64,000 bases of DNA from Limnanthes douglasii subsp. nivea (Eukaryota > Streptophyta > Magnoliopsida > Brassicales > Limnanthaceae): assembly GCA_036936605.1 (NCBI GenBank), contig JAUPFV010000005.1, positions 192,694,958 through 192,758,957 on the forward strand, in the 5' to 3' direction. The notes under the pieces were generated by a model. It saw only the letters and a program-made list of their open reading frames with translations. It did no database searches and was not told the DNA's origin. This document shows, piece after piece, positions 45,809 through 56,100 of the stretch; positions within the stretch are counted from its first letter, which is position 1; each line of letters opens with the position of its first letter. Both the position numbers and the translations under genes were made by a program.

Positions 45809-46134
45809 GTAAATCTGAAAAAGGAGTTTGATTCCTAGGAGAATTCGAAAAGATTGGTAATGATTAAAAGACGGCGCTGATGTCACCCTCTTTGATGAAG
45901 AGGTTGCTTTTCAAAGAAGGTGGGTGCGAGATTCAAGGTGAAAAAACGGCTGAAGAAACCAACCAAAAAGTGACACGTGTCCCCGTAAACTCTAGCAAAA
46001 AACCGTTTGGATTCACAAAGCTTTATCAGTCCGGATAAAGCCATAACACAAGTCGAAAGACCTGTCCGGATTAAAACTGCCCCTGACATCGGACTGTTTT
46101 TCAGGTTTTTGGCAAAGGTATTTGAGCAAACACC

Positions 46135-46148
46135 TAAAAAGGGGCTCC
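46135..46148 (+). other. element B polypurine tract
   Basis: AAAAAGGGGCTCC-type tract immediately before the 3' LTR. Confidence 0.75.
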
Positions 46149-46554
46149 TTATGAGTCTGAATATTGCTACCTCTCCGGACAGGGACAGTTCGAACCAATA
46201 TCACCAGACCGGACAGGGCAATTCGAACACCTAGCCCATTGGACTGTTCGGACTATAACAAAAGTACTTAAAAACCTAAACACTTCTTGACTAAGCAGCT
46301 TGCTCTTCTACTCAGATCTCATGGGTCTTTGAACATGACCCGGGTCCATTAAACATGACCCGAAAATCCATAAAGCCCAAATATAAGGGTATAAATACCC
46401 AACCACCTGCATTTAATATGAGTAATGAAAATTAAATACAACCAAACTGCTTAATTCTACATCTACTCTCTACTCAAACATTAAACACCTACACACCTCC
46501 AAAAACTCTAAAACAAATTACAAATTTACCCTCAGACGAAAATTAACCACACCA
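46149..46554 (+). repeat. element B 3' LTR (406 bp)
   Basis: Begins TTATGAGTC (G to T at the second base) and ends AACCACACCA, followed by the duplication AAAGA (46555-46559). The TATA box is at 46390-46397. Confidence 0.95.
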
Positions 46555-46559
46555 AAAGA

Positions 46560-47379
46560 TACGGTTTTGGTCAATTTATGGTTAATTAATATGAAATTGT
46601 TAGGTTTTAGTTTACTATTTGGATGCTAAAGTTATATTATTATCTTTTATTCTATTTAATGTTTTTTAAGGATTTTATTTATCATTATTTAAAAAATTTA
46701 TTTTTTACATTTTAAGATTTGGATTTGTATCAAATTTTTATTATGTTTTTTTTGTTTATATTTTTAGTATGTTTTTGTTATAGTTTTGTAGTTGTCAATG
46801 TAATTTTTGTTGTTTTTATTTCCTATTAAAATATTTTGGAATGTTGACTCATAATAATTATATAGAGATATCATGATAAATATATTTTTGATGTTTTAAA
46901 ACAATTTCAAATTTTATAAAAGAGTATGTTATTTAAAAAAAATAGATTTAAATTTAGTGTTTAATCAAGTGTGGATTTTCATTGTTCAAATTTCAAATAT
47001 TTAAACACAAGTTTCAAAAGACATTATCAAGCTTCAATTATATTTTTATAAATTTTTACTAAAAATTGAGTTTCAATATGTTTAAAATTTGAAAACCATG
47101 TTATATTTTGAGTTAATTAACATTCCCGAGTGTAGTTATGTCACATTTATTTTGACTATTATAATATCAAATATTAATAGAAAAAATTTCATGTGTTTTT
47201 AAAAGAACATAAAATAAAATTATTTGAGAAAAATTATCTTTAACGTAATAATTTAATTTTAATATCTTATTTGTTTTCATTTTTTTAAAATAAATTTTCA
47301 TTTTTTATTAACATTAAAAATATAACTCGTCATGTCCATTTTAAAATAACAATAACTACCATTATTATTATTATTATTA

Positions 47380-47416
<37 letters not shown>

Positions 47417-47670
47417 AAATATTATCTCTCGTTATAGATATGATTAGTTAAATCTCATTCAAATGAGAATATGATCTAGCTTGTCATAAATAATGTGATT
47501 TTTTAAATAATAAAATTTATATATTGTACATCTATAAGTAGAGATTAATTAAAAACAAACAATTAATTTTTTACTATTTTTTATAAATTTATTTTTAGTT
47601 GGTGTTATAAATTTGCAGAGAAATTTAGATATTTGATACTCATCTAGATCTACCCGAACATATTTATACT
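46560..47670. other. no supported gene; very AT-rich DNA
   Basis: AT-rich spacer without open frames. It may hide the 5' LTR of decayed element D. An (ATT)n microsatellite is at 47360-47416. Confidence 0.6.
47360..47416. repeat. (ATT)n microsatellite
   Basis: About 19 ATT units with one interruption near 47380. Confidence 0.95.
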
Positions 47671-47754
47671 CATATTGGTGAATTTTGTGAAACCAACTAC
47701 CACTTGTAAGATTTTTGTCAAAAAATCAAAAGATAAAAAGGAAAAACAAAAACC

Positions 47755-48600
47755 ATGGAGAATTTAGAACAAGAGAACACACCATTTGTTGACATGGATG
47801 CTACTGGTGAAAGAATCGGTGAGCAAGATCCATCTACTACCACTGCAGTTGTCCAATTCATAAATTTACAGCAACTAGCAAGAAACTACGAGAGGACCAA
47901 GCTAATGGTTTTAAGATGATGCATAAGATGATTTTCACGACTCCTCAACTAAAGATAAAGTTTAAGATTCAGTGTCTTGAATTTTGAAGAAGGAAATGAA
48001 AAGGTAGAAAATGCAATCAGTTCTATGATGAGATACCAGCCCAAAAACATTATCAACCAACGCAATATTCTCCTCAGACATAAGACATATATTGCTAACA
48101 ATAACTCAATGTCATTATCGCAACAATATGAAGAGAAAAAATATCCATATATCAAAGAACATAAATAGCAAGAGAATACGAGAATAGTAGAACATGACCG
48201 AGAGCACTACCCAGCCCAAAATGTTAACACTAGCAAAAAACAGTCTCGGTAGCCGACCCCTCGCTCTAGCAGAAGCAATCACAAGTTCTTCTGCCCCAAC
48301 CTAGAGTAAATTCGAGTTGTTAACAAGTACTGACACTACAGTTATGGATCATTCCAAATCATTCACAAGTCCTAGTAACCCAGCTGAGTCCCACCAAATC
48401 ATCAACATGCTCTAGTGGCCCAACTAGGAACTTTACTTAATTTTCAGCAACCTCAACGGTTCATCCGGGGATCCATCCAAATTATCAATAATATCAGACA
48501 CCTTCGATGCAATATTTATTTTAGAAGAACTGCATAATCGTAAAACCATCTTGCTCAAATATGCTCAATGATACACTTAGATCTTGGCATAAATAAATGA
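47755..48600 (+). pseudogene. element D gag remnant
   Basis: The ATG at 47755 opens MENLEQENTPFVDMDATGER and stops after about 54 codons. Beyond it, the plus strand keeps the polar, Gln/Asn/Tyr-rich composition of a gag linker but with many stops. No zinc knuckle or protease motif is left. The assignment comes from position between the primer-site-like sequence and integrase. Confidence 0.45.
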
Positions 48601-48689
48601 AAATAACCAGTAAATTACGTTCAAATCGGTAGATGCACAACCATGGAAAAATATCACAACAAGTGAGGTGGTAAACTTTCTAGGATCAA

Positions 48690-49720
48690 ACATATGTTGT
48701 CATTTTAGAGTGCTAAGGGTCATTGCAACTGATAACATAACCTAATTCCACAATGAAAAAGTTATATAATTTTGAAGAAAAAAATGAATTAAGCAAATAT
48801 TCTCCTCTACTTTTCATTCAAAGTCTAATGGTTAAGCAGAAGTTACCAACCAAACTATATATGAAATCAAAAAGATGTTGGAGGAAATAACAGAAAATTG
48901 GCCATAATGTTTACAAGAAGTCATATGTGATGAGGGCGGAAACATTCAAAGGGTAATATTGGACTTAGGCCAATATTTATTTTTTTCATTAAAATGTAGT
49001 TATTTTACTATTTAATTACTTTTATTTTATTATTGGGCTTAATGGGTTTCGAACCATAGATTCGGCCCATACGTATGGTTCAGCCCATTAGACCCATTTA
49101 ACTTAGTTTAACCTATAAATATGTTTTTAGAAAGAATTTATGAGGATGAAATATTTAAAAGTAAGTCAAACCTTCTCTATTGAAGCATTTATTTAAGCGG
49201 TTAAATTATTTCTCTACTCATCACCAAAAATTAACTCTTCTTTTTTATTTTATTAAATAACCCATCAAACAAACTTTATCCACACCACTATGGACTTACA
49301 TAACCACTCTAAGAACATCAAGATATAATACACCACCTGCATTGGTTTATGGATTGGAAGTAGTTGTCCTAGACGAAACAACTATGCATTTATATAAGAT
49401 TTCTACTTATGAGGAAGGAATCAACTCATAAGAAAGACAAGCCAAACTTGACACAATATAATAAAAAAAGAGGTAAAAGCCCATCATCAATCACAGCACT
49501 ATAAAACTATGATACGAACAACAAATATAATTTTAAAGTTTTTTCAAAACTTTTTTCAAAAGTTTTGAGCCAAAAGATAAAGTCTTGAGGATGATATTTA
49601 TTCATACTAAATAAAAGAATCTCATCAAGCTAGACTAGGAAAGTCGTTACATAGTGGAATAAAAAGTAAATCTAGAAACGTATTGATTGTTGGATAAAGA
49701 AAGAAAACAACTTCAGCATT
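48690..49720 (+). pseudogene. element D integrase remnant, split by solo LTR
   Basis: Before the insertion the frame reads 'VIATDNIT' (from TTDNGPQF), 'FSSTFHSKSNG' (from FSSPFHPQENG), 'AEVTNQTI' and 'EEITENWP'. It continues after it with 'LWTYITT', 'PALVYGLEVVVLDE' and 'HLYKISTYEEG'. Joining across one copy of the 5-bp target duplication restores the expected Gln-Glu-Val-Leu-Trp run. Numerous stops show great age. The first catalytic Asp region lies too far upstream to recognise. Confidence 0.75.
48928..49287 (+). mobile_element. solo LTR nested in element D integrase (360 bp)
   Basis: Begins TGATGAGGGCGG and ends CACACCA, flanked by ATATG (48923-48927) and CTATG (49288-49292), a 5-bp duplication with one change. 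It contains a TATA-like CCTATAAATATG (about 49110-49121). It interrupts an otherwise collinear integrase remnant, which fixes its boundaries. The strand is set by the TATA box and is tentative. The family is not recognised. Confidence 0.75.
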
Positions 49721-49959
49721 AATGGAATATAAAGTATATGAAGTACTATTATTCTCTATAAATTTGGGTTACTTGTTTATTAATTTTTCTTCGTAAATGT
49801 TTTCTTGAGCTATCATTTGGGATGTACTCTTTCCTTACTTGGTGTTAAATAAGGTTTTAATAAGGCATATAACAATTAATAAAATATTTTTTTCCAATAT
49901 ACAATATGTTATTTGAATATTTTGTTTAAGGAGTATGAAGAGTGAAATTAAGGATTCAT

Positions 49960-50240
49960 ATAAAACTATAAACTTAACACAAAAATGATAAGTCCATAAT
50001 GAAATATAGGCTTCAGCACCTTCAGGGTTTGAGCATCCTTCAAAAATCTATCAAATCGATAAAAGATAATTCAAAGATAAAATGTAATATTCACCGCCTT
50101 CAGAGATTTGACACAATTCAAAATAATCAAACATCGACAAAAATGATAAATCTGAGATGAAACGTAGTCTTCAACACCTTAAGGGATCTCAAATCTCTTG
50201 TAAAAAATCAAAAGAATGTAAGACCAAAACTTTGAGAGCT
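49960..50240 (+). repeat. degenerate tandem repeats in element D 3' region
   Basis: About three units of roughly 85-95 bp carrying AAAATGATAA(G/A)TC, then TT(C/A)A(G/C)C(A/G)CCTT(C/A)AGGG-like, then CAAATC. Tandem repeats in this position are an established feature of Tat elements. Confidence 0.5.
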
Positions 50241-50904
50241 CTAGTGCCCCCTAAGTACATAAATAAAAATCAAAAGGTAAGACCAAAATAAAAGGTATTC
50301 TTTGGCACTTTAAGGGGTTTACATATTTATTACAAAATTAAAAAAAAATGTTATTATTTATAATAATCTTAAAAGGAGCCATGCACCCTTTTGAAAATAA
50401 ACAAATAAATGTTTGTTACTCAAGATTTGACCTGAACAATAAGCACAACTAATAGAATTTTACCAACTTTAAGTGTATTTTAATGGTTAACTGGATTCGT
50501 CATGAATCATAACCATTGGAGTTTTACCAACTTTAAAAGTATTATCATGTTCATTTGAAAAATAAATAATATTGATAAACTTATTATCTTCGGCCTCTTC
50601 CAGAATTTTATCAACATTATAACCTCATTTCATTTACATTGGCGAGATATTTATGATTAAGAGAATCAGTCTAAGGCAAGTTGGAGATCTATCTTCTTTA
50701 GAAATATAATACCATAACTTGTCCAGTAGTATGTCACGATGCACCTCGTAAAATTTAAATAATTATTTGGATTCGACCTTCATCTTAGCATTATAGGTAT
50801 TAGCAATCAATTTTTATTAAGAAATAGCTACAATATCAACCCATTCAGCATCCAAATATCACGTGCAAGCAAGTCTATACTTTCATCAAACATTCCGAAT
50901 CTTT

Positions 50905-51005
50905 TTGGAAGTGATCACCAAAATATTCTAGAGAGAGAAAGCTTACAGATAGAATAGTAATTACTCGTTCGATTATAGGACAGTAACATATATTTGTAGT
51001 GATTT
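50905..51005 (+). repeat. LTR-end-like block shared with 4450-4570
   Basis: An inverted near-identical match to 4450-4570, presumed 3' LTR part of element D. LTR limits are not resolved. Confidence 0.55.
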
Positions 51006-52149
51006 TTTTGAGTTTTGTGGCTCATGAAACCCATATATACATATAAACTCTATTGGCTTTGCTCTATATGCTTAATGAATGATTTAATTATTTGGTCCAA
51101 AATACTAATAATTATTTTATAAAAGAAAACTATGTTTTTTCTAAATAAATTTAACATATAATTAATATGTAAATATATTATGCTAACATTAAATAACACA
51201 ATTATATATATATTAAAATATATATCATAATATCGTTTTACACACTAATCATTTTTTTTATAAAAGTCATGTTAGTACTCTGATAGTTATATTCATTATA
51301 ACTTGTGTACATTGCATTTTAATTTTCCTATAAATGAATCTATGCTTAAGATAAATAAAATTATTATATTTGATTTTAAAAGACAAATCAAGTTCTAGAG
51401 CAAAATTTATTTATTTTTCTAAAAACTCCTTACAAAAGATTTTGATTGAGTTCGAAATTATATCCTAAATATAAAAAGAACATAAATTATTTTGTAAAAC
51501 ATAAGCATTAAAAACAATATATAACGATGGATATAAAATTTTAAATTGAGTCAGTTTTGTTTATAAAAAATAATCTAAGATTTTGTTTTTTTGTTCTATT
51601 TACAAAGAATAAATATGAGGAAAAATTATATAATAAAAATAGGTTATTTAAGTGAATTTGACAAAAAAGAAAAAAAAATACCAAATTATATTTACTTATG
51701 TATTTTTTAGTAAAAAACTGTTTGTCATAAAAGCTTTATATAGAGTAATAAGTAGAACGGCTTGACATAAATTTTGGTTATGGAATTAAAGAGATACAAA
51801 AATTGAAAGGTAAAAATAGGAACCAACGGAATGACCTTATAAACCTTTAAGTAAACACTGTAATAGGAATACATAACAAGCGTGCGAGAAGGTCTGGTAA
51901 GTCCAATAACCAACAATGAAAACCACAACATGAGGGGAAGGTGACTGCAAACAACAACACTAAGTTAGAATTTAGGTAAAACTTCCATTACCTAAACCAC
52001 CTTGGTACCAAAGAATTTAAACCGAATGTATGAAATCAATTGGTTCGATACCGAAGAGGTAAGAACGGTAGGGAAACCAATATCTTTTATTTCACTTTCA
52101 TCAGATGTGGTTTATTACCGCGCCAAAGTAATAGCGCAAAATATGGAGG
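51006..52149. other. no supported gene; AT-rich DNA
   Basis: Very AT-rich from 51050 to 51720. The open frame 51725-51931 has no motif. The part near 51950-52150 may be the far 3' end of LINE-E. Confidence 0.55.
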
Positions 52150-54105
52150 ATTCGAAATGAGTATCGGTTCGACACATTTCTAATCCATGAAGGAAAATTA
52201 CCGTCATTTAGTGTGAACATAAGCTTGGAATTGGCTGATACCCAGATATGCTCTGAGTGAAGCAACAATCATAGAGGATAATGATTGGTGGATTCTGCAC
52301 AAGAGTTACACAAGACACAATCCATTTAATCCTCAACTTATAATTTTGTCTCGGGTGGAAAATTTCTCATGGATAGCAAACCATAAAAAAAAGTACGAGG
52401 AATACTGTACTTATGTTATACTAACCCGGTCCTCACTCTCTACAGTCCAACAACGGACATCGTTGTATTTAATACTCGGAAAAAGGAAAGAGAGAATGGC
52501 TTTGGTAATATCTTGAATATTGCAATGATGCCTGGCATTTGCATATCTTAATTAGGATGACCAATAATAGATACCATTATCAATGATGCTTGATACTTTG
52601 ATATTCATATCAAACCTTGAGTCATGAATAATAGTTAGCTCATAATAAGTTACCAGAGAGGTAAGGAGAAGACACAAGTCATACAAAATGAGGTAGACTC
52701 CCCATGATCGATTCATACCTTATACATTTGGCTAACCGGCGACATAAGATGTAAAATTTTACTCCAAAACCAGCATGGAAATGAGCTAATATTTAAAACC
52801 CCAAAGTTATTATTTTTAATTTTTTCTAGATTAATCTAATCACACCAGATTGAGTTGTTAGTTTAACCAACTAAGGATCACATGTATTTAAGGACAGTCG
52901 CGTGATTCTAGATTTTTGGATACATAATCTCAAGGTTTCCTTCTATCATCGATAATGTTACATCAGACTAGTCCATTTTTTACCCCAAAACCTTCACTTC
53001 ATGGCCTTACCGGAGAAAGTTTTGGAGAGATTGGGATAGATTTATAAGAACCCTAAACGAGAGAATGAAAATTGAGGACCGGTATAGTTGGCCAATACGA
53101 TTAGTGATATTTTCTAAAAATGGATAATAGTCGTTATAGGAAAGACGACATATGAGAAGAGGGACTCCCTTGTACTTCACAAGCACAGAGTTACCTTGTA
53201 CCTTAAAATGTTGATCAAATTATTTTGAAAGGGTGGGGTTTACCCCATATAGGAAAATATGAATTTTAGCGGGATTGACTTGGAAACCCGAGAGAGAAGA
53301 TGAATCCATCCTAAGTTTTTTTATTATTAGATTGATGGAGTGTATATCTCCATGACATAAAATCATTAAGTCATCATCAAAACATAAGTTGATTATTTTG
53401 AGCTTTTTTATTTCTAGTGGAATTTAAAAAAATTGTGACTGTTTTTCTCCTTATAGATATTGGATACCATTTGCATTACGAGGATGAAAAGAAAGAAAAT
53501 AGAGGGTCACCTTGTATAAACCCCTTACTACCTTGGAAATTTCAATTATTAATGATAACAATGTATGAATGAGTAACTACACATTAAATTATCCAAAAGA
53601 TTGTCATTTACGAGAACTTTATGGGGATAAGAATGTCTTGAATAAAGATCCAACAAACATTATCATATGTTTTTATAACATCGATTTTTATTGCGACCCT
53701 CTGCCCTTTAATGTTAGTTTGGTAATATTTGAGGAGTTCTTAGAAGAGAATGATGTTATCAAAGATGTTTCATCATGAGATGGAACTTATGGAGATTTAT
53801 TCATTAGATATTGGATGAAGTCTTTGAATATGTTTGACATAATCTTGGAGATAATCTTGTAAACGATATTGCAATATGCATGAAATTGGCAGCGTAAGAA
53901 AAAACGTACTTTTTTTGCATAAGAGCAATAGAAATAGAATTCTAATAAGGCTCTAAAGATCAGAATTGAAGAAATAAAGAACCTTATTGTAGATATCCTT
54001 TCTCATAATATTATAAGAATGCTAAAAAAACTTGTGTTGTAACCATCAGACCAAAAATATTTGTTACTATTAATATTTAAATAAATTTTTTTAATCCAAT
54101 CCCAT
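52150..54105 (-). pseudogene. LINE-E: decayed LINE reverse transcriptase
   Basis: On the minus strand, across several frames, the RT signature appears in order: 'ISC..QYRLQDY' (about 53880, from PISCCNVVYKIISK), 'KIDVIKTYDNVCW' (about 53690, from KIDLMKAYDSVHW), 'GFIQGDPLFSFF' (about 53515), 'LCFDDDLMILCHG' (53390-53345, from CFADDLMIF). Further left a zinc-binding-like 'CVLCNSCAEST' occurs (about 52310). The catalytic Ala-Asp-Asp has become Asp-Asp-Asp. Motif wording differs from LINE-1 to LINE-3, so this is a different L1-type family and far older. Confidence 0.7.
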
Positions 54106-55429
54106 ATTAAACTCTGAATCATGAATATTTTATCTAGTGAATTGACATTTCTGGAATGAGAACGAAACTGTAACGAGATCCAAATAATCTAAAAATTCTG
54201 AATAAAAATAAAAATAATTATTATTATTTATTTCAAAATCAATTATTTATTTTTAACTTCACAAATTGAATCATTCATCAAAAAAGTTAAATATTTAATG
54301 CTCGTATAATTTAATCTGTAAAAATGAATGTTTATATTTTAAAATTTTATAATACAAATTACGATTGTGAATCCAAATACTGAAAATAAAACCAAAATTA
54401 TTCTAATTTTATATTTTTATATATAAAAGGTTTAATGTTTAGGTGATAAACAAAACCGAAATATATAAACGTATTGAGAAAATATTAAAATGCTACCAAA
54501 ATTTACATGGACAACTTAGTATAAATTTTGAAATAATAAAACATATTTTGGGGGCTAGATTTTAAATTCAAACCTGACTAATTTATCACATTTATGTTGA
54601 TATTAAAACTTTCATACTTACATCCCATATAATATTAGTAAAGCCGATTCTTGTTTTAGATAAAATTAAATGGAATTTGAGAAATTTGAACTAAAAAGAA
54701 TTCACCCAACATTTCTAATTCAAGAACATAGTTTGTATAAGTCAAGTAAATTTGGATTGACTTCATCTTCATCCTTGACTACTTGCCACGATCAAATCAT
54801 AGAGAAGAATGAAGCAACTGCATAACAGATCTTGCACATAGGCACATCACCAACAATCACCACAAACCAAACCCATGTCTCAAAAGTCACAAAACATAAT
54901 CTTCTTGTAATATGAAAATTCTGAACTTCAATCATAAAAATATATGGAACCGAAGTGAAGATCATACAAAATTAACCAAGGAACAAGATGAGCTGAAAAA
55001 AGAGAAGAGAATAAGACATTAACACGAATAAAATCCTTCGCGGAAATGACAAAAAACATCAAGACTCAATAAAAAATTGTTTCATAATCAATTCAAGAGA
55101 AAAATGATCATGTCTCAATACAATTCACAAATGAAGTCAAGGAAAATCTAATGTCTTTTACAATATTTATATTAATATGCAAATTTTCCAAAGGTATGCC
55201 TAAACTCAATATTATCAAACAATTTCTGATTCTTTGTAATTTGTTGTGAATGTAATGTCTTTATTTGGGACCTAAGGAATGTACTTATATAATTTACATT
55301 AAGAATAGACATGTGTAAACTATGGTCTAAAATTGTTTGGTATGTATGAGAGTACTTAATGAGGGTTCTCAAATGGACTACATTATTCAATCCGAAAAAA
55401 TAAAGTCATAGCACCCCTATGTGGATTAT
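54106..55429. other. no supported gene; AT-rich DNA
   Basis: AT-rich with an A-rich plus strand. A minus-strand open frame at 55172-55390 has no recognisable motif. Confidence 0.55.
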
Positions 55430-56100
55430 AATAGCTAACTTACCAGATTTTTTTTACAATGAGGACATTATTCATACTATTTCCTCAACCATAGGTAGTC
55501 CCCTTAAGACCTGGATCCCATAAAATAACAGAGTATAGTATAACTTTTGTTACGTCTGGATTAGATTTAACTAAGAAAATATAATATCATGTTTGGGTGG
55601 GATTCAGATACAATGAAGGGTATTAGCTTGACATAAGCTATAAATATTTACGTAGTTATTGCCATAATTGTTATCATCTTGGATACAAACAAGAAAACTG
55701 TAAAAAAATCCTGCAAAATCAAGTTAACTCTGCCAATCAGGTTACAATACAAAGGAGGATTGTCCTAAATTGATGTCCATAATAGTAAACAATCAAACAG
55801 ATGTTAAGGATAATAATTAAAAATTTAGGAAGGAAAAGATGAATGAGAAATACAAGAACTCAACAAGCATTCATAAGCAGAATACAAGACTAAATTTGAA
55901 TGAGTCATTTTTTATACAAAAGATTAAAAACCTGTCTAAAGACCAATAGAAGGATAACTTTAATGAGAATATGAAGAATACTATCCCAGTTGATAACAAC
56001 ACTCCAAGGGAGGAAGGAGTGATTGAAATTATTAAAGCGTTGGATTCTGAATTTAACATCACTGAATATGAGAATCTGAATTTTGTTAACCATACTCTAA
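55430..56100 (+). pseudogene. LINE-3 ORF1 remnant with zinc knuckle
   Basis: Parts recognisable by comparison with LINE-2: 'IIHTISSTIGSPLKTW' (about 55460-55510) and a zinc knuckle 'CHNCYHLGYKQENC' (55660-55701, Cys-x2-Cys-x4-His-x4-Cys). The ORF1 tail 'EEGVIEIIKALD' lies at about 56012-56047. Stops and frameshifts occur between them. The N-terminal half of the DUF4283-like domain is absent. Confidence 0.65.

Larger units (their letters stand above)
36174..46554 (+). mobile_element. Tat element B: full-length Ty3/gypsy, Tat lineage
   Basis: A 10,381-bp plus-strand sister of element A, flanked by AAAGA at 36169-36173 and 46555-46559. LTRs are 426 bp (left) and 406 bp (right); the 20-bp difference is a tandem duplication in the left LTR. 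They differ at about 16 further sites by eye, so B is somewhat older than A. Gene order is the same as in A, including the in-frame UAG and the opposite-strand spliced gene. It carries more lesions: a stop and a frameshift in gag, a stop before the zinc knuckle, three pol stops, and several breaks in the antisense gene. Confidence 0.95.
47671..51005 (+). mobile_element. decayed Tat-type element D (plus), with nested solo LTR
   Basis: Old relative of A and B with the same order of remains: a degraded primer-site-like ATTGGTG (47671), a gag-like start (MENLEQENTPF at 47755), integrase core and tail (48700-49640), a 3' region with tandem repeats, and an LTR-like block ending near 51005. RT and RNase H are missing or unrecognisable. 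The text after the integrase (49720-49860) aligns with the same place in B ('GGGATGTACTCTTTCC' versus the B tract before 42365). Ends are approximate. Confidence 0.65.

Noticed and set aside
53569..53778. 69-codon plus-strand frame
   Set aside because: It lies antisense to the decayed LINE-E reverse transcriptase, whose motifs in order on the minus strand explain the region.
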